From NCBI GenBank assembly GCA_017651245.1, contig JAGCDQ010000002.1, forward strand, positions 1 to 64,000: a stretch of 64,000 nt of DNA, given 5' to 3'. The notes below the pieces were generated by a model that saw nothing but the letters and a program-made list of their open reading frames with translations, was not told where the DNA came from and ran no database searches. Made by a program: the position numbers and the translations under genes. The stretch comes from Bacteroidaceae bacterium. Its GTDB lineage: Bacteria > Bacteroidota > Bacteroidia > Bacteroidales > Bacteroidaceae. Below are positions 15,609 through 24,386 of this stretch, piece after piece (position 1 is the stretch's first letter; each line of letters begins with the position of its first letter).

Positions 15609-17162
15609 ATGGCACAGCAAGAAGACATTTTCAAGAAAGTGGTGAGCCACTGCAAGGAATACGGTTTTGTGTTCCCATCTTCAGAGATTTATGACGGACT
15701 TGGCGCCGTGTATGACTATGGTCAGAACGGTGTGGAGTTGAAGAACAATATCAAGCAATACTGGTGGCAGTATATGGTGCTGCTGCATGAGAACATCGTA
15801 GGATTGGATTCTGCTATCTTCATGCACCCCACCATTTGGAAGGCATCAGGTCACGTGGATGCATTCAACGACCCACTCATCGACAACCGCGACTCCAAGA
15901 AGCGCTATCGTGCCGATGTGCTCATTGAGGACCAGATTGCCAAGTACGATGAGAAGATTGAGAAGGAAGTTGCCAAGGCTCGCAAGCGTTTTGGTGATGC
16001 TTTCGATGAGGCACAGTATCGTGCTACTTCTCCTCGCGTGTTGGAGGAGCAGGCAAAGCGCGACAACCTGCACCAGCGTTATCAGGAGGTGATGAACGCT
16101 GAAGGTGGCATTGACCTCGAAGGTTTGAAGCAGATTATCATTGACGAGGAAATTGTCTGCCCCATCAGCGGTACAAGGAACTGGACAGATGTGCGTCAGT
16201 TCAACCTTATGTTCAAGACCGAGATGGGTGCTGCTGCTGAAGGTGCATCCACCATCTACCTTCGTCCTGAGACGGCACAGGGTATCTTCGTGAACTACCT
16301 GAACGTGCAGAAGACTGGTCGCATGAAGGTTCCTTTCGGTATTGCCCAGATTGGTAAGGCATTCCGCAACGAGATTGTTGCCCGTCAGTTCATCTTCCGT
16401 ATGCGTGAGTTCGAGCAGATGGAGATGCAGTTCTTCGTGAAGCCAGGCACAGAGTTGCAGTGGTTTGAAGAGTGGAAAAAGCGTCGTATGGCTTGGCACC
16501 AAGCCCTTGGTTTCGGAGCAGAGAACTATCGTTTCCACGACCACGACAAACTGGCTCACTATGCCAACGCTGCCACCGACGTGGAGTTCAAGATGCCATT
16601 CGGTTTCAAGGAAGTGGAGGGTATCCACTCTCGTACCAACTTCGACCTCTCTCAGCATGCTAAATACTCAGGCAAGAAGATTGAGTACTTCGATCCAGAG
16701 GAGAACATCTCTTATACTCCATACGTCATCGAGACCTCGATTGGTGTGGACCGTATGTTCCTCTCCATCATGTGCCACAGCTACTGCGAGGAGAAGCTCG
16801 AAGGTGGCGACACTCGTGTGGTGCTCCGTCTGCCAGCAGCCTTGGCTCCTATCAAGTTGGCTGTGTTCCCACTCACCAAGAAGGATGGTCTGCCAGAGAA
16901 GGCTCGCGAGATTATCGACGATCTCAAGTTCCACTTCAATTGCAAGTATGAGGAGAAAGACCAGATTGGTAAGCGCTATCGTCGTCAGGACGCCATCGGT
17001 ACCCCATTCTGCGTGACGGTTGACAACCAGACGCTGGAGGACAATACCGTCACCTTGCGTTATCGCGACACGATGAAGCAGGAGCGTGTGAACATCGCAG
17101 ACTTGCGTGGTATCATCGAAGATCAGGTGACCATCACCAGCTTGCTCAAGAACTTGAAGTAA
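15609..17162 (+). CDS. glyS: Glycyl-tRNA synthetase (dimeric type)
   Basis: Class II aminoacyl-tRNA synthetase charging tRNA-Gly, single-chain alpha2 form, 517 aa. The catalytic domain includes FVFPSSEIYDGLGAVYDYG at the N-terminus, motif 2 near GIAQIGKAFRNEI and FRMREFEQMEMQFF, and motif 3 near ETSIGVDRMFLS. The anticodon-binding domain occupies the last 110 residues (LAPIKLAVFPLTKKDGLPEK). It is followed after 43 nt by an FKBP lipoprotein gene in the same direction. Confidence 0.96.
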   Translation: MAQQEDIFKKVVSHCKEYGFVFPSSEIYDGLGAVYDYGQNGVELKNNIKQYWWQYMVLLHENIVGLDSAIFMHPTIWKASGHVDAFNDPLIDNRDSKKRYRADVLIEDQIAKYDEKIEKEVAKARKRFGDAFDEAQYRATSPRVLEEQAKRDNLHQRYQEVMNAEGGIDLEGLKQIIIDEEIVCPISGTRNWTDVRQFNLMFKTEMGAAAEGASTIYLRPETAQGIFVNYLNVQKTGRMKVPFGIAQIGKAFRNEIVARQFIFRMREFEQMEMQFFVKPGTELQWFEEWKKRRMAWHQALGFGAENYRFHDHDKLAHYANAATDVEFKMPFGFKEVEGIHSRTNFDLSQHAKYSGKKIEYFDPEENISYTPYVIETSIGVDRMFLSIMCHSYCEEKLEGGDTRVVLRLPAALAPIKLAVFPLTKKDGLPEKAREIIDDLKFHFNCKYEEKDQIGKRYRRQDAIGTPFCVTVDNQTLEDNTVTLRYRDTMKQERVNIADLRGIIEDQVTITSLLKNLK

Positions 17163-17205
17163 CCAACCCATACGCTGGGCGATTTTCCCATTCGGATTAA
17201 AGACA

Positions 17206-17823
17206 ATGAGAAAAGTTTTCTACATATTGCCAATGCTCACCCTCCTCTTCCTCTCCTCTTGCAGTGAGAATGACGAGGTGGGAGAGTACGACAATTGGCG
17301 TACAAGGAATCAGCATTACGTTGATTCCATTGCGGCACTTGCCGATGCAGGAAAGGATGGCTGGACGAAAATCATCGCCTACAACCTGATCATGCGAGAA
17401 GCTCGGACAGACCTGACCAACAACCATTACATCTATGTGCAGAAACTGGAGAATGGAGCAGGTGAGAAACATCCTGAGCACAACGATTCTGTTCGTGTTC
17501 ATTATCTAGGTCGTCTGATTCCTTCTGCTTCTTTCTCACAGGGAAAGGTGTTTGACAAGAGTTACAGCACTTATACCTTCAACGAGAATACAGATGTGCC
17601 CAAGTTGATGGCGGTGTCCAGCAACATCATTACAGGATTCTCCACAGCTGTGCAGAATATGGTGGAAGGTGACCGTTGGAAGGTGGTGATTCCTTACTAC
17701 TTGGGCTATAACCCCAGCGTGAATCCGTCAAGCCTCGTGCCCGACTATTCCGCCCTCATTTTCGACATCAAACTGGTTCGTCTCTATCGGTATAAGATAG
17801 ACACCGACACTACATGGCACTAA
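17206..17823 (+). CDS. FKBP-type peptidyl-prolyl isomerase lipoprotein
   Basis: 205 aa with a lipoprotein signal (LLFLSSCSEN, lipidated Cys19). The C-terminal half is an FKBP fold: DSVRVHYLGRLI, KVFDKSY, then VSSNIITGFSTAVQNMVEGD and KVVIPYYLGY. It probably assists folding of exported proteins at the envelope. The usual FKBP segment with a conserved Tyr after the flap is retained. It ends at a strong bidirectional terminator facing asd. Confidence 0.85.
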   Translation: MRKVFYILPMLTLLFLSSCSENDEVGEYDNWRTRNQHYVDSIAALADAGKDGWTKIIAYNLIMREARTDLTNNHYIYVQKLENGAGEKHPEHNDSVRVHYLGRLIPSASFSQGKVFDKSYSTYTFNENTDVPKLMAVSSNIITGFSTAVQNMVEGDRWKVVIPYYLGYNPSVNPSSLVPDYSALIFDIKLVRLYRYKIDTDTTWH

Positions 17824-17884
17824 CCAGCCCACGCGCTGAGCGATTTTCTCCATACGGCGAGAAGGGCATTATAGGAATACAAAC

Positions 17885-17923
17885 AAAGAGAGCATCCATC
17901 ATACGATAGATGCTCTCTTTTTA
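17885..17923. terminator. Bidirectional intrinsic terminator
   Basis: AAAGAGAGCATC (17885-17896) pairs perfectly with GATGCTCTCTTT (17909-17920) around a 12-nt loop, with T residues on one side and A residues on the other. It lies between the convergent FKBP and asd genes. Confidence 0.9.
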
Positions 17924-17937
17924 TGATTGATTTGTTT

Positions 17938-18948
17938 TTATTTCACATTACCCACCTTGATGAGGTACTCAGCAATCTGTACTGCATTGAGGGCTGCACC
18001 CTTCTTGATTTGGTCGCCTGAGAGCCAGAAGGTGAGACCGTTCTCGTTAGCGAGATCCTTGCGCACACGACCTACATACACATCGTCCTTACCTGCTGTG
18101 TAGAGAGGCATTGGGTACTTCTGGTTCTTAGGATCGTCGATGAGCGTTACGCCGTCTGCTGCAGCGATAGCCTTCTGTGCATCCTCCACTGAGATAGGCT
18201 TCTCTGTCTCTACCCATACTGCCTCAGAGTGAGCACGGAGAGAAGAGATACGCACGCACATCGCAGAGCATTTCGCATCGGTGTGCATGATTTTGCGTGT
18301 CTCGTTGAACATCTTCATCTCTTCCTTCGTGTAACCATTATCCTGGAACACATCAATCTGAGGGATGACGTTGTATGCCAACTGATAAGCAAACTTGTTC
18401 ACGGTAGGCTCCTTGCCTTCCACCAACTCCTTGTACTGCTGCTGGAGTTCTGCCATTGCAGCGGCACCCGCACCCGAAGCACTCTGGTAGCTTGCCACGT
18501 GAATGCGCTGGATGTGGCTCAGTTTCTCAATAGGCTGGAGCACCACCACCATCATGATCGTCGTACAGTTAGGATTGGCGATGATGCCACGAGGACGGTT
18601 CAGGGCATCGGCTGCGTTGCACTCAGGCACCACCAATGGCACATCATCATCCATACGGAATGCGCTGGAGTTGTCAATCATGACAGCACCGAACTTGGTG
18701 ATGTCCTCAGCAAACTCCTTCGAGGTGCCAGCACCAGCCGATGTGAAAGCAATGTCCACACCCTTGAAGTCATCGCCGTGCTTCAGGAGTTGCACTTCGT
18801 ACTCCTTGCCACGGAACGTATATTTTCTTCCAGCACTACGAGTAGAGCCGAAAAGCACGAGTTCGTCAATTGGGAAATTTCTTTCATCAAGAACACGGAG
18901 GAATTCCTGTCCTACAGCGCCACTTGCGCCGACGATAGCTACTTTCAT
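17938..18948 (-). CDS. asd: Aspartate-semialdehyde dehydrogenase
   Basis: Reduces aspartyl phosphate to aspartate semialdehyde for lysine, methionine, threonine and cell-wall diaminopimelate. The NADP site is [18 protein letters not shown] at the N-terminus, and the catalytic Cys is in [22 protein letters not shown] is the expected conserved loop. The length of 336 aa is normal. Together with dapB (33902) the window holds two enzymes of the diaminopimelate pathway, though not in one operon. Confidence 0.96.
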   Translation of the reverse strand: MKVAIVGASGAVGQEFLRVLDERNFPIDELVLFGSTRSAGRKYTFRGKEYEVQLLKHGDDFKGVDIAFTSAGAGTSKEFAEDITKFGAVMIDNSSAFRMDDDVPLVVPECNAADALNRPRGIIANPNCTTIMMVVVLQPIEKLSHIQRIHVASYQSASGAGAAAMAELQQQYKELVEGKEPTVNKFAYQLAYNVIPQIDVFQDNGYTKEEMKMFNETRKIMHTDAKCSAMCVRISSLRAHSEAVWVETEKPISVEDAQKAIAAADGVTLIDDPKNQKYPMPLYTAGKDDVYVGRVRKDLANENGLTFWLSGDQIKKGAALNAVQIAEYLIKVGNVK

Positions 18949-18999
18949 CTTATTACCTTATATTTGTTTGTAAATCTGCCGTATTTTCAAAAAACGCTG

Positions 19000-19007
19000 C
19001 AAAGTTA
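19000..19007 (-). promoter_or_regulatory. -7 box of asd
   Basis: Reads TAACTTTG on the minus strand, 52 nt before the asd start codon. The -33 region falls in the left arm of a 27-bp inverted repeat. Confidence 0.55.
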
Positions 19008-19020
19008 ATCATTTTCAGCG

Positions 19021-19111
19021 AAAAGTTAAATGTGAAAAGTGAAAAATATGGAGGACAAGCCATTCGGACGTGTTGGAAACTTAGATTTTTCACTTTTCAC
19101 TTTTAACTTTT
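19021..19111. repeat. 27-bp inverted repeat between divergent promoters
   Basis: 19021-19047 and 19085-19111 are inverted copies matching at 26 of 27 positions, made of the dispersed motif AAAAGTGAAAAAT. The pair lies between the -7 boxes of asd and the antiporter and could form a long stem in either DNA strand. Confidence 0.8.
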
Positions 19112-19124
19112 CACACAAAAAGCG

Positions 19125-19132
19125 TACCTTTG
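19125..19132 (+). promoter_or_regulatory. -7 box of antiporter gene
   Basis: TACCTTTG with TTTT 20 nt upstream (19101-19104). Transcription should start near 19137-19139, leaving only about ten bases before the TTG start at 19148. Confidence 0.6.
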
Positions 19133-19147
19133 TAAAAATTTTTCACT

Positions 19148-21289
19148 TTGGACGTAATCACCACATATCTACCCATCACCAACCCGACATGGATATTCTT
19201 CCTTGTTCTCTGCGTGATTCTGTTTGCTCCGATGATTTTCAGCAAACTACGCATTCCACATCTGATTGGAATGATTCTGGCTGGTGTACTGATTGGTGAA
19301 CACGGGTTCAATCTCTTGGCAAGAGATGCCTCGTTCGAACTGTTCGGCAAGGTGGGCATCTACTACATCATGTTCCTGGCAGGTTTGGAGATGGACCTCC
19401 AAAATCTGAAGCAGAACCGCAGCAAGGGCTTTGTCTTTGGTTTCATCACCACGGTGATTCCCTTCGGATTCGGTTTCTTGGCAGGTTACTATTTCTTGGA
19501 TTACAGCATTCCTGCCTCCCTGCTTTTGGCTTGCATCTTTGCTTCCCACACGTTGGTGGCATATCCCATCGTGGGACGTTATGGCTTGAGCAAATCGCCT
19601 TCCGTGACCATTTCCATTGCCGCCACGATGGTGGCATTGCTTTCTGCGCTGCTCTTCTTGGCGGGGATGTCAGGCACTATCAAAGGTACAGGCGGTTTCT
19701 GGTTCTGGACGTTCTTCGCCATGAAGTTTGCCTTCTTCATGTTTGGCATGTTCTTCCTGTTGCCACGCTTCATCCGAGTATTCTTCCGCAAGTTCAGCGA
19801 CCCCGTCATCCAGTTCACCTTCACCTTGGCTGTGGTGTTCCTTGCTGCCGCCACTGCTGAGTTCTGCGGATTGGAGGGCATCTTCGGTGCGTTCTTGGCA
19901 GGTTTGGTGCTCAACCGATTCGTGCCCAACACCTCTCCGTTGATGCTGCGCATTGAGTTCATCGGCAATGCACTCTTCATCCCCTATTTTCTGATTGGTG
20001 TGGGTATGCTGGTGAATGTTGCCCCGATGTTCCGAGAAGGCAAGGCTGCTGTGGTGGTGCTCGTCATGGTGGTGGCAGGCACCCTCTCCAAATATCTTGC
20101 CGCCTTCATCAGCCGAAAACTCTTCCGCATGAGCCGTACTGAGGGTGTGATGATGTTCGGTCTCACTGAAGCCCATGCCGCTGGTGCATTGGCGATGGTG
20201 ATGGTCGGTGTGAACCTTGAGGTTTCACCAGGTGTGCCCTTGATGAACAGTGCCGTGCTCGATGGTGTGGTCATGATGATTCTCATCTCCTGCATCATCT
20301 CGTCCATTGCCACCGACCAAGCCGCCAAGAAACTCAAGGTGGGAGGCGATGAAGCCAGCAAGAAGCAACGACGAGACAGTACTGCCCTCGACGACGAGAA
20401 GATACTCATTCCGATCAATGATCCAAGCAATATCAACACGCTGATGTCCACCGCTTTCATGATGCGCAACCGACAACTGAATCGTGGCCTCATCTGCTTG
20501 AATATCATCAACGATGCCGACATGAGCGACAAGACGCAGGAGCATAGCCGTGAATGTTTGGAAATGGCAAGCAAACTGGCTTCTGCTGCCGATGTGCCTG
20601 TGCAGACACAGACACGCCTTGCCGTCAATTTCGTCACCGCCACCATCCATGCCTTGCGTGAGAACGACGCCAGCGAGTTGCTCATTGGTTTGCATCGCAA
20701 GCGTCGACAGGATGATTCCTTCCTCGGTATCTTTGCCCAAGGACTCATCGACAATATGCTGCGCCAGCTCATCATCGTCAGTATGAACATCCCTGCCAAC
20801 ACCATCCGCAAGATTGTGGTGGCTGTACCCGAAAAGGCGGAGTACGAGAAGGGCTTCTATCGTTGGATCAACCGTATTGCCCGCATGGCAGAAGACCTCG
20901 GTTGCCAGATGGATTTCTATGCCACCGAAACCACTGGCAATCTCATCATGCGCTATATGCGTGACCGTCATAAGAGTGTGCGCGACGATTACGAACTGTT
21001 GGATTCTTGGAACGACTTCCCAGCACTTCGTCACGAACTCAGTCCTGACCATCTGCTCGTGGTGGTCACAGCACGCAAGGGCAGCATCTCCTATCAAAGC
21101 TCCTTCGCCAAACTGCCTCACCAACTCCAAAACGACTTCTCCGACAACAGCCTCATGCTCATCTATCCCGACCAGCAAGAAGGCAACAATGAGATACAAG
21201 CTTTTGCCGACCCACACCACTACGAAGCCAACTCTGGTAGCACTCGTGTTGGTCGCTGGCTCAGCAAATGGATTGGCGAAATGGGATAA
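19148..21289 (+). CDS. CPA2-type cation:proton antiporter with USP-like tail
   Basis: 713 aa membrane exchanger. Residues about 10-395 contain 11-13 hydrophobic helices of the Na+/H+ exchanger fold (LRIPHLIGMILAGVLIGEHG, GIYYIMFLAGLEMDL, and EGIFGAFLAGLVLNR are hallmark segments). The cytosolic part (about 415-713) looks like two universal-stress-protein-like units, the first starting ILIPINDPSN. It probably exchanges Na+ or K+ for protons. The start is a TTG: no in-frame ATG exists before residue 29, and the promoter lies just upstream. Confidence 0.87.
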   Translation: MDVITTYLPITNPTWIFFLVLCVILFAPMIFSKLRIPHLIGMILAGVLIGEHGFNLLARDASFELFGKVGIYYIMFLAGLEMDLQNLKQNRSKGFVFGFITTVIPFGFGFLAGYYFLDYSIPASLLLACIFASHTLVAYPIVGRYGLSKSPSVTISIAATMVALLSALLFLAGMSGTIKGTGGFWFWTFFAMKFAFFMFGMFFLLPRFIRVFFRKFSDPVIQFTFTLAVVFLAAATAEFCGLEGIFGAFLAGLVLNRFVPNTSPLMLRIEFIGNALFIPYFLIGVGMLVNVAPMFREGKAAVVVLVMVVAGTLSKYLAAFISRKLFRMSRTEGVMMFGLTEAHAAGALAMVMVGVNLEVSPGVPLMNSAVLDGVVMMILISCIISSIATDQAAKKLKVGGDEASKKQRRDSTALDDEKILIPINDPSNINTLMSTAFMMRNRQLNRGLICLNIINDADMSDKTQEHSRECLEMASKLASAADVPVQTQTRLAVNFVTATIHALRENDASELLIGLHRKRRQDDSFLGIFAQGLIDNMLRQLIIVSMNIPANTIRKIVVAVPEKAEYEKGFYRWINRIARMAEDLGCQMDFYATETTGNLIMRYMRDRHKSVRDDYELLDSWNDFPALRHELSPDHLLVVVTARKGSISYQSSFAKLPHQLQNDFSDNSLMLIYPDQQEGNNEIQAFADPHHYEANSGSTRVGRWLSKWIGEMG

Positions 21290-21290
21290 T

Positions 21291-21380
21291 AAAAATTGAA
21301 GAATTGAAAGATTGAAAAATTGAAGTCTTTCCTTTCTTCAACTCCATCTAAATAAATTCTTTTTCAATTCTTCAATTCTT
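21291..21380. repeat. ATTGAA / TTCAAT dispersed repeats
   Basis: A run of GAATTGAA-type units at 21296-21325 faces CTTCAATTCTTC units at 21363-21380, giving an imperfect inverted repeat. The same TTCAATTCTTCAA text reappears at 22049-22068 inside the downstream reading frame. Confidence 0.65.
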
Positions 21381-21381
21381 C

Positions 21382-22122
21382 ATGATACAACTCCACAACA
21401 TCACCAAGTCTTTCGGCACCCTCCAAGTGCTCAAGGGCATTGACCTCCACATCGACAAGGGCGAGGTGGTCAGCATCGTCGGTCCTTCGGGGGCTGGCAA
21501 GACCACCCTCCTGCAAATCATGGGCACCCTCGACACGCCCGATTCGGGTTCCGTCATCGTCGATGGCATTGATGTCACCAAACTGAAAGACAAGGACATT
21601 GCCAGGTTCCGCAACCAGCACCTAGGCTTCGTCTTCCAGTTCCACCAACTACTGCCCGAATTCACAGCGTTGGAGAATGTCTGCATCCCTGCCCTGATTG
21701 CTGGGGGCAACAAGAAAAAGGCTGAGGAGAGAGCCAAGGAACTGCTCAACTATCTCAACCTTTCCGACCGTGCCAGCCACAAACCAGCCGAACTCTCAGG
21801 AGGTGAGAAACAACGCGTGGCTGTGGCACGAGCACTCATCAACAACCCTGCCATCATCTTGGCAGACGAGCCTTCAGGTTCGCTCGACTCGAAGAACAAG
21901 GCAGAACTGCACCAACTCTTCTTCGACCTTCGCGACAAGTTCGGGCAGACCTTCGTCATCGTCACTCACGACGAAGAACTCTCACAGATAACAGACAGAA
22001 CGATTCATATCAAGGACGGAATGATAGAGACTTCAACTTCCCCATCCTTCAATCCTTCAATTCTTCAAGAAAATGGCGACACTACAACTGGGCAAGAGGA
22101 ATCAACTGAAGGTCTTGCGTGA
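21382..22122 (+). CDS. lolD: ABC transporter ATPase, LolD-like
   Basis: ATPase of the LolCDE/MacB group, which moves lipoproteins or other envelope cargo. Walker A is GPSGAGKTT (residues about 34-42), the signature is [16 protein letters not shown] (from about 136), Walker B is [10 protein letters not shown], and the H-loop is VIVTHDEE. The permease partner is not adjacent. The conserved domain ends near residue 218; the last 30 residues are encoded by dispersed-repeat DNA and overlap the next gene by 50 nt in another frame, so the natural stop seems to have been lost. Confidence 0.85.
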   Translation: MIQLHNITKSFGTLQVLKGIDLHIDKGEVVSIVGPSGAGKTTLLQIMGTLDTPDSGSVIVDGIDVTKLKDKDIARFRNQHLGFVFQFHQLLPEFTALENVCIPALIAGGNKKKAEERAKELLNYLNLSDRASHKPAELSGGEKQRVAVARALINNPAIILADEPSGSLDSKNKAELHQLFFDLRDKFGQTFVIVTHDEELSQITDRTIHIKDGMIETSTSPSFNPSILQENGDTTTGQEESTEGLA

Positions 22123-22840
22123 AAAAGACCACGGCGTGTATCTGGAAGGCGGCGACATCGGCGACATCTTGTTGCCCAAGCGTTATGTGCCTGCAGGCAC
22201 CAAGATTGGCGACGTGCTTGACGTGTTCCTCTATCTCGACCAAGAGGAACGCCTCGTTGCCACCACCGAACATCCACTCATCGAAGTGGGACAGTTCGCC
22301 TATCTCGAATGCACATGGACCAACGAATATGGTGCCTACCTCAACTGGGGTTTGATGAAAGACCTATTCTGTCCCTTCCGTGAGCAGAAAGTGCGCATGC
22401 AGCGAGGCAAGCGCTATCAAGTCTATTGCTACATCGACGACAAGACCTACCGCATCGTCTGCTCCAGCAAGATTGAGAAGTTCCAGAAAGCAATCTCAGA
22501 AAAAAGCTCAAATCTCAACCTTCAGCTCGGCGAAGCCAAACCTCAAACCTCAACCTTCAGCTCGGCGAAGCCAAACCTCAAACCTCAAACCCCTCCTGAC
22601 CGTAAAGTCCTCATCGGCGACTTCTCCACTCGTCTTTTCGAGCATCTCAAGCTCTCCGCCAACGGCTTCACGCCCTACCACGACAAGTCGCCAGCAGAAG
22701 ATATTTACGCGATGTTTGGCGTCAGCAAGAAAGTGTTTAAGCAAGCTGTGGGCGACCTCTACAAGCGACAACTCATCGACATCAAGCCCAACGGCATCGA
22801 ACTGACCATCAAGGGGAAAGCCACAGGCATAGAAGAATAA
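22073..22840 (+). CDS. CvfB-like S1 RNA-binding protein
   Basis: 255 aa. The N-terminal two-thirds are S1-type OB folds ([20 protein letters not shown] and [20 protein letters not shown]), and the C-terminus is a winged helix ([20 protein letters not shown]). This is the layout of CvfB/YitL, RNA-binding proteins linked to expression control. Between the S1 and winged-helix parts (residues about 143-180) lies a low-complexity linker encoded by a 35-bp DNA repeat present twice and read in two frames. The start overlaps the ABC ATPase gene. Confidence 0.82.
   Translation: MATLQLGKRNQLKVLREKDHGVYLEGGDIGDILLPKRYVPAGTKIGDVLDVFLYLDQEERLVATTEHPLIEVGQFAYLECTWTNEYGAYLNWGLMKDLFCPFREQKVRMQRGKRYQVYCYIDDKTYRIVCSSKIEKFQKAISEKSSNLNLQLGEAKPQTSTFSSAKPNLKPQTPPDRKVLIGDFSTRLFEHLKLSANGFTPYHDKSPAEDIYAMFGVSKKVFKQAVGDLYKRQLIDIKPNGIELTIKGKATGIEE
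22515..22584 (+). repeat. 35-bp perfect tandem duplication inside CvfB-like gene
   Basis: 22515-22549 and 22550-22584 are identical. Because 35 is not a multiple of three, the two copies are translated in different frames ([12 protein letters not shown] against [12 protein letters not shown]) and yet leave the gene open. Confidence 0.92.
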
Positions 22841-22842
22841 CC

Positions 22843-23967
22843 ATGCAGTACCTCCTCACCCTTCTCCTCCTCTTTCCGTTCACCCTCTCTGCCCAGAACC
22901 TCACCCGAGCACAAGCAGAGCAGGAAGCGCAAGCACTTGCTGTCCAGTGGAAAGAAGACATCAAAACCCAATACCAACAAGCTTGGCAGAACCGCCACCT
23001 GATTGTCGGCAGCAAGATCATGCCTTTCTGGTACACCACCTACGGCACCAAGCCTGCCGATGGCTACAGCCTCTTCATCTCCCTGCATGGAGGCGGCAAT
23101 GCTCCCGCTCAACTCAACGACAGCCAGTGGGAGAATCAGAAACAACTTTACAAACCCCAAAACAGCGTCTATCTCGCACCCCGAGCCCCTTACGACGATT
23201 GGGATATGTGGTTCAAGCCCGACCTCGATGCTTTCTATGCTGCGCTCATCCAGATGTGCGTCGCCAACCTCGATGTCAACCCCGACAAAGTCTATCTCAT
23301 CGGCTACTCCGCAGGGGGTGACGGCGTGTGGCGTATGGCGCCCCGCATGGCAGACACGTGGGCAGGAGCCTCGATGATGGCAGGACATCCCGGTGATGTC
23401 TCCCTTCTCAACCTTCGCAACACCCCCTTCATGGTGTGGTGTGGCGCCCTCGATGCCGCCTACAACCGCAATCGCGAATGCGCCCAACGCGGCTTGGAAC
23501 TCGACTCCCTGCATGCAGCCGACCCTGATGGCTACCTCCACCAGACCCACATCGTCGAAGGAAAACCCCATTGGATGGATCTCGAAGATGCCGCCGCCCT
23601 GCCTTGGTTGCAGCAATACCAGCGCAACCCCTACCCCACTCACATCGTATGGCGACAGGAAGAAGTCACCCATCCCCATTTCTATTGGCTCACCGCCCCC
23701 GCCGACCAACTCCAGCGAGGCAACACCGTCCGCCTCTCTCTCAAGGGCAACACTGTCACCATCTCCCAATGTGACTACACTCAACTCACCCTCCACTTCA
23801 ACGACCAGCTGGTCAACCTCGACAACCCCGTCACCATCCGCCAGAATGGCAAAACCCTCTTCAAAGGTATCCTTCCCCGCACCCTCACCAACCTCCAATC
23901 CTCCCTCACTGAACGCAACGACCTCCGCTACATGTTCCCAGCACAAGTGACGGTGAAATGCCCTTGA
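22843..23967 (+). CDS. Secreted alpha/beta-hydrolase (esterase-like)
   Basis: 374 aa with a signal peptide ending LSAQ. The hydrolase fold shows the oxyanion region SLHGGGNAP, the nucleophile Ser156 in GYSAGGDG, the acid Asp204 in CGALDAAYN, and His243 in GKPHWMD. The C-terminal 110 residues form a separate beta-rich part. Substrate may be a polysaccharide ester or polyester, but nothing nearby identifies it. It begins 2 nt after the CvfB-like gene, so they may be co-transcribed. Confidence 0.83.
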   Translation: MQYLLTLLLLFPFTLSAQNLTRAQAEQEAQALAVQWKEDIKTQYQQAWQNRHLIVGSKIMPFWYTTYGTKPADGYSLFISLHGGGNAPAQLNDSQWENQKQLYKPQNSVYLAPRAPYDDWDMWFKPDLDAFYAALIQMCVANLDVNPDKVYLIGYSAGGDGVWRMAPRMADTWAGASMMAGHPGDVSLLNLRNTPFMVWCGALDAAYNRNRECAQRGLELDSLHAADPDGYLHQTHIVEGKPHWMDLEDAAALPWLQQYQRNPYPTHIVWRQEEVTHPHFYWLTAPADQLQRGNTVRLSLKGNTVTISQCDYTQLTLHFNDQLVNLDNPVTIRQNGKTLFKGILPRTLTNLQSSLTERNDLRYMFPAQVTVKCP

Positions 23968-24386
23968 ATATCCACCTACCATTTTGCTCTTCCTTCTTTA
24001 AGGGGTGACTTTGCCGCCGTCTTTTTGATGCTTTGCCGCCATCTCTTTAGGGTTTCCCCGTCGGCTCTTTTCGTGTTTGTTTATAGCCCTTACGAAGGAA
24101 TTTTTGCGGCCCCTAAAGGTAACAAATTTTTCCTACTGAGGCAGCAAAAACGATGACACCGATGACGATGACACCGATGACACTGAGGGCATTTATTTTT
24201 TTTCGGGGCGATGTAGAGGGTATTATTTATTATATTTAAATTATTAGATATATAATAAACATATAATAATAACTATAATAATAACCTTCTTTCCGAAACG
24301 ATGACAAAAAATAGGTCGGTGTCATCGGTGTCATCGGTGTCATCGTCATCGATTCGAAGATAATATTTCAAAAAAATCGAAGTAGA
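23968..24386. other. 419-bp spacer between convergent genes with GATGACACC arrays
   Basis: No gene is visible. The left part has GC-rich text with TTTGCCGCC twice. The right part has two opposed arrays of GATGACACC units (24151-24186 and 24316-24351) around a very AT-rich core of TAATAATAA and TATATAA runs. Both flanking genes end here, so the structure may serve in transcription termination. Confidence 0.7.
24151..24351. repeat. Opposed GATGACACC arrays around AT-rich core
   Basis: The left arm (24151-24186) and the complement of the right arm (24316-24351) share a 26-bp stretch with one mismatch and are built from 9-bp GATGACACC and 6-bp GATGAC units. A further CGATGACA is at 24299-24306. 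Confidence 0.85.

Noticed and set aside
22759-23982. 407-codon open frame opposite the secreted hydrolase
   Set aside because: The sense protein has a signal peptide and full catalytic triad; the antisense frame reflects C-rich third positions.
24151-24351. Replication origin with iterons
   Set aside because: No rep or dnaA gene nearby and it sits between convergent housekeeping genes; form alone is not enough.
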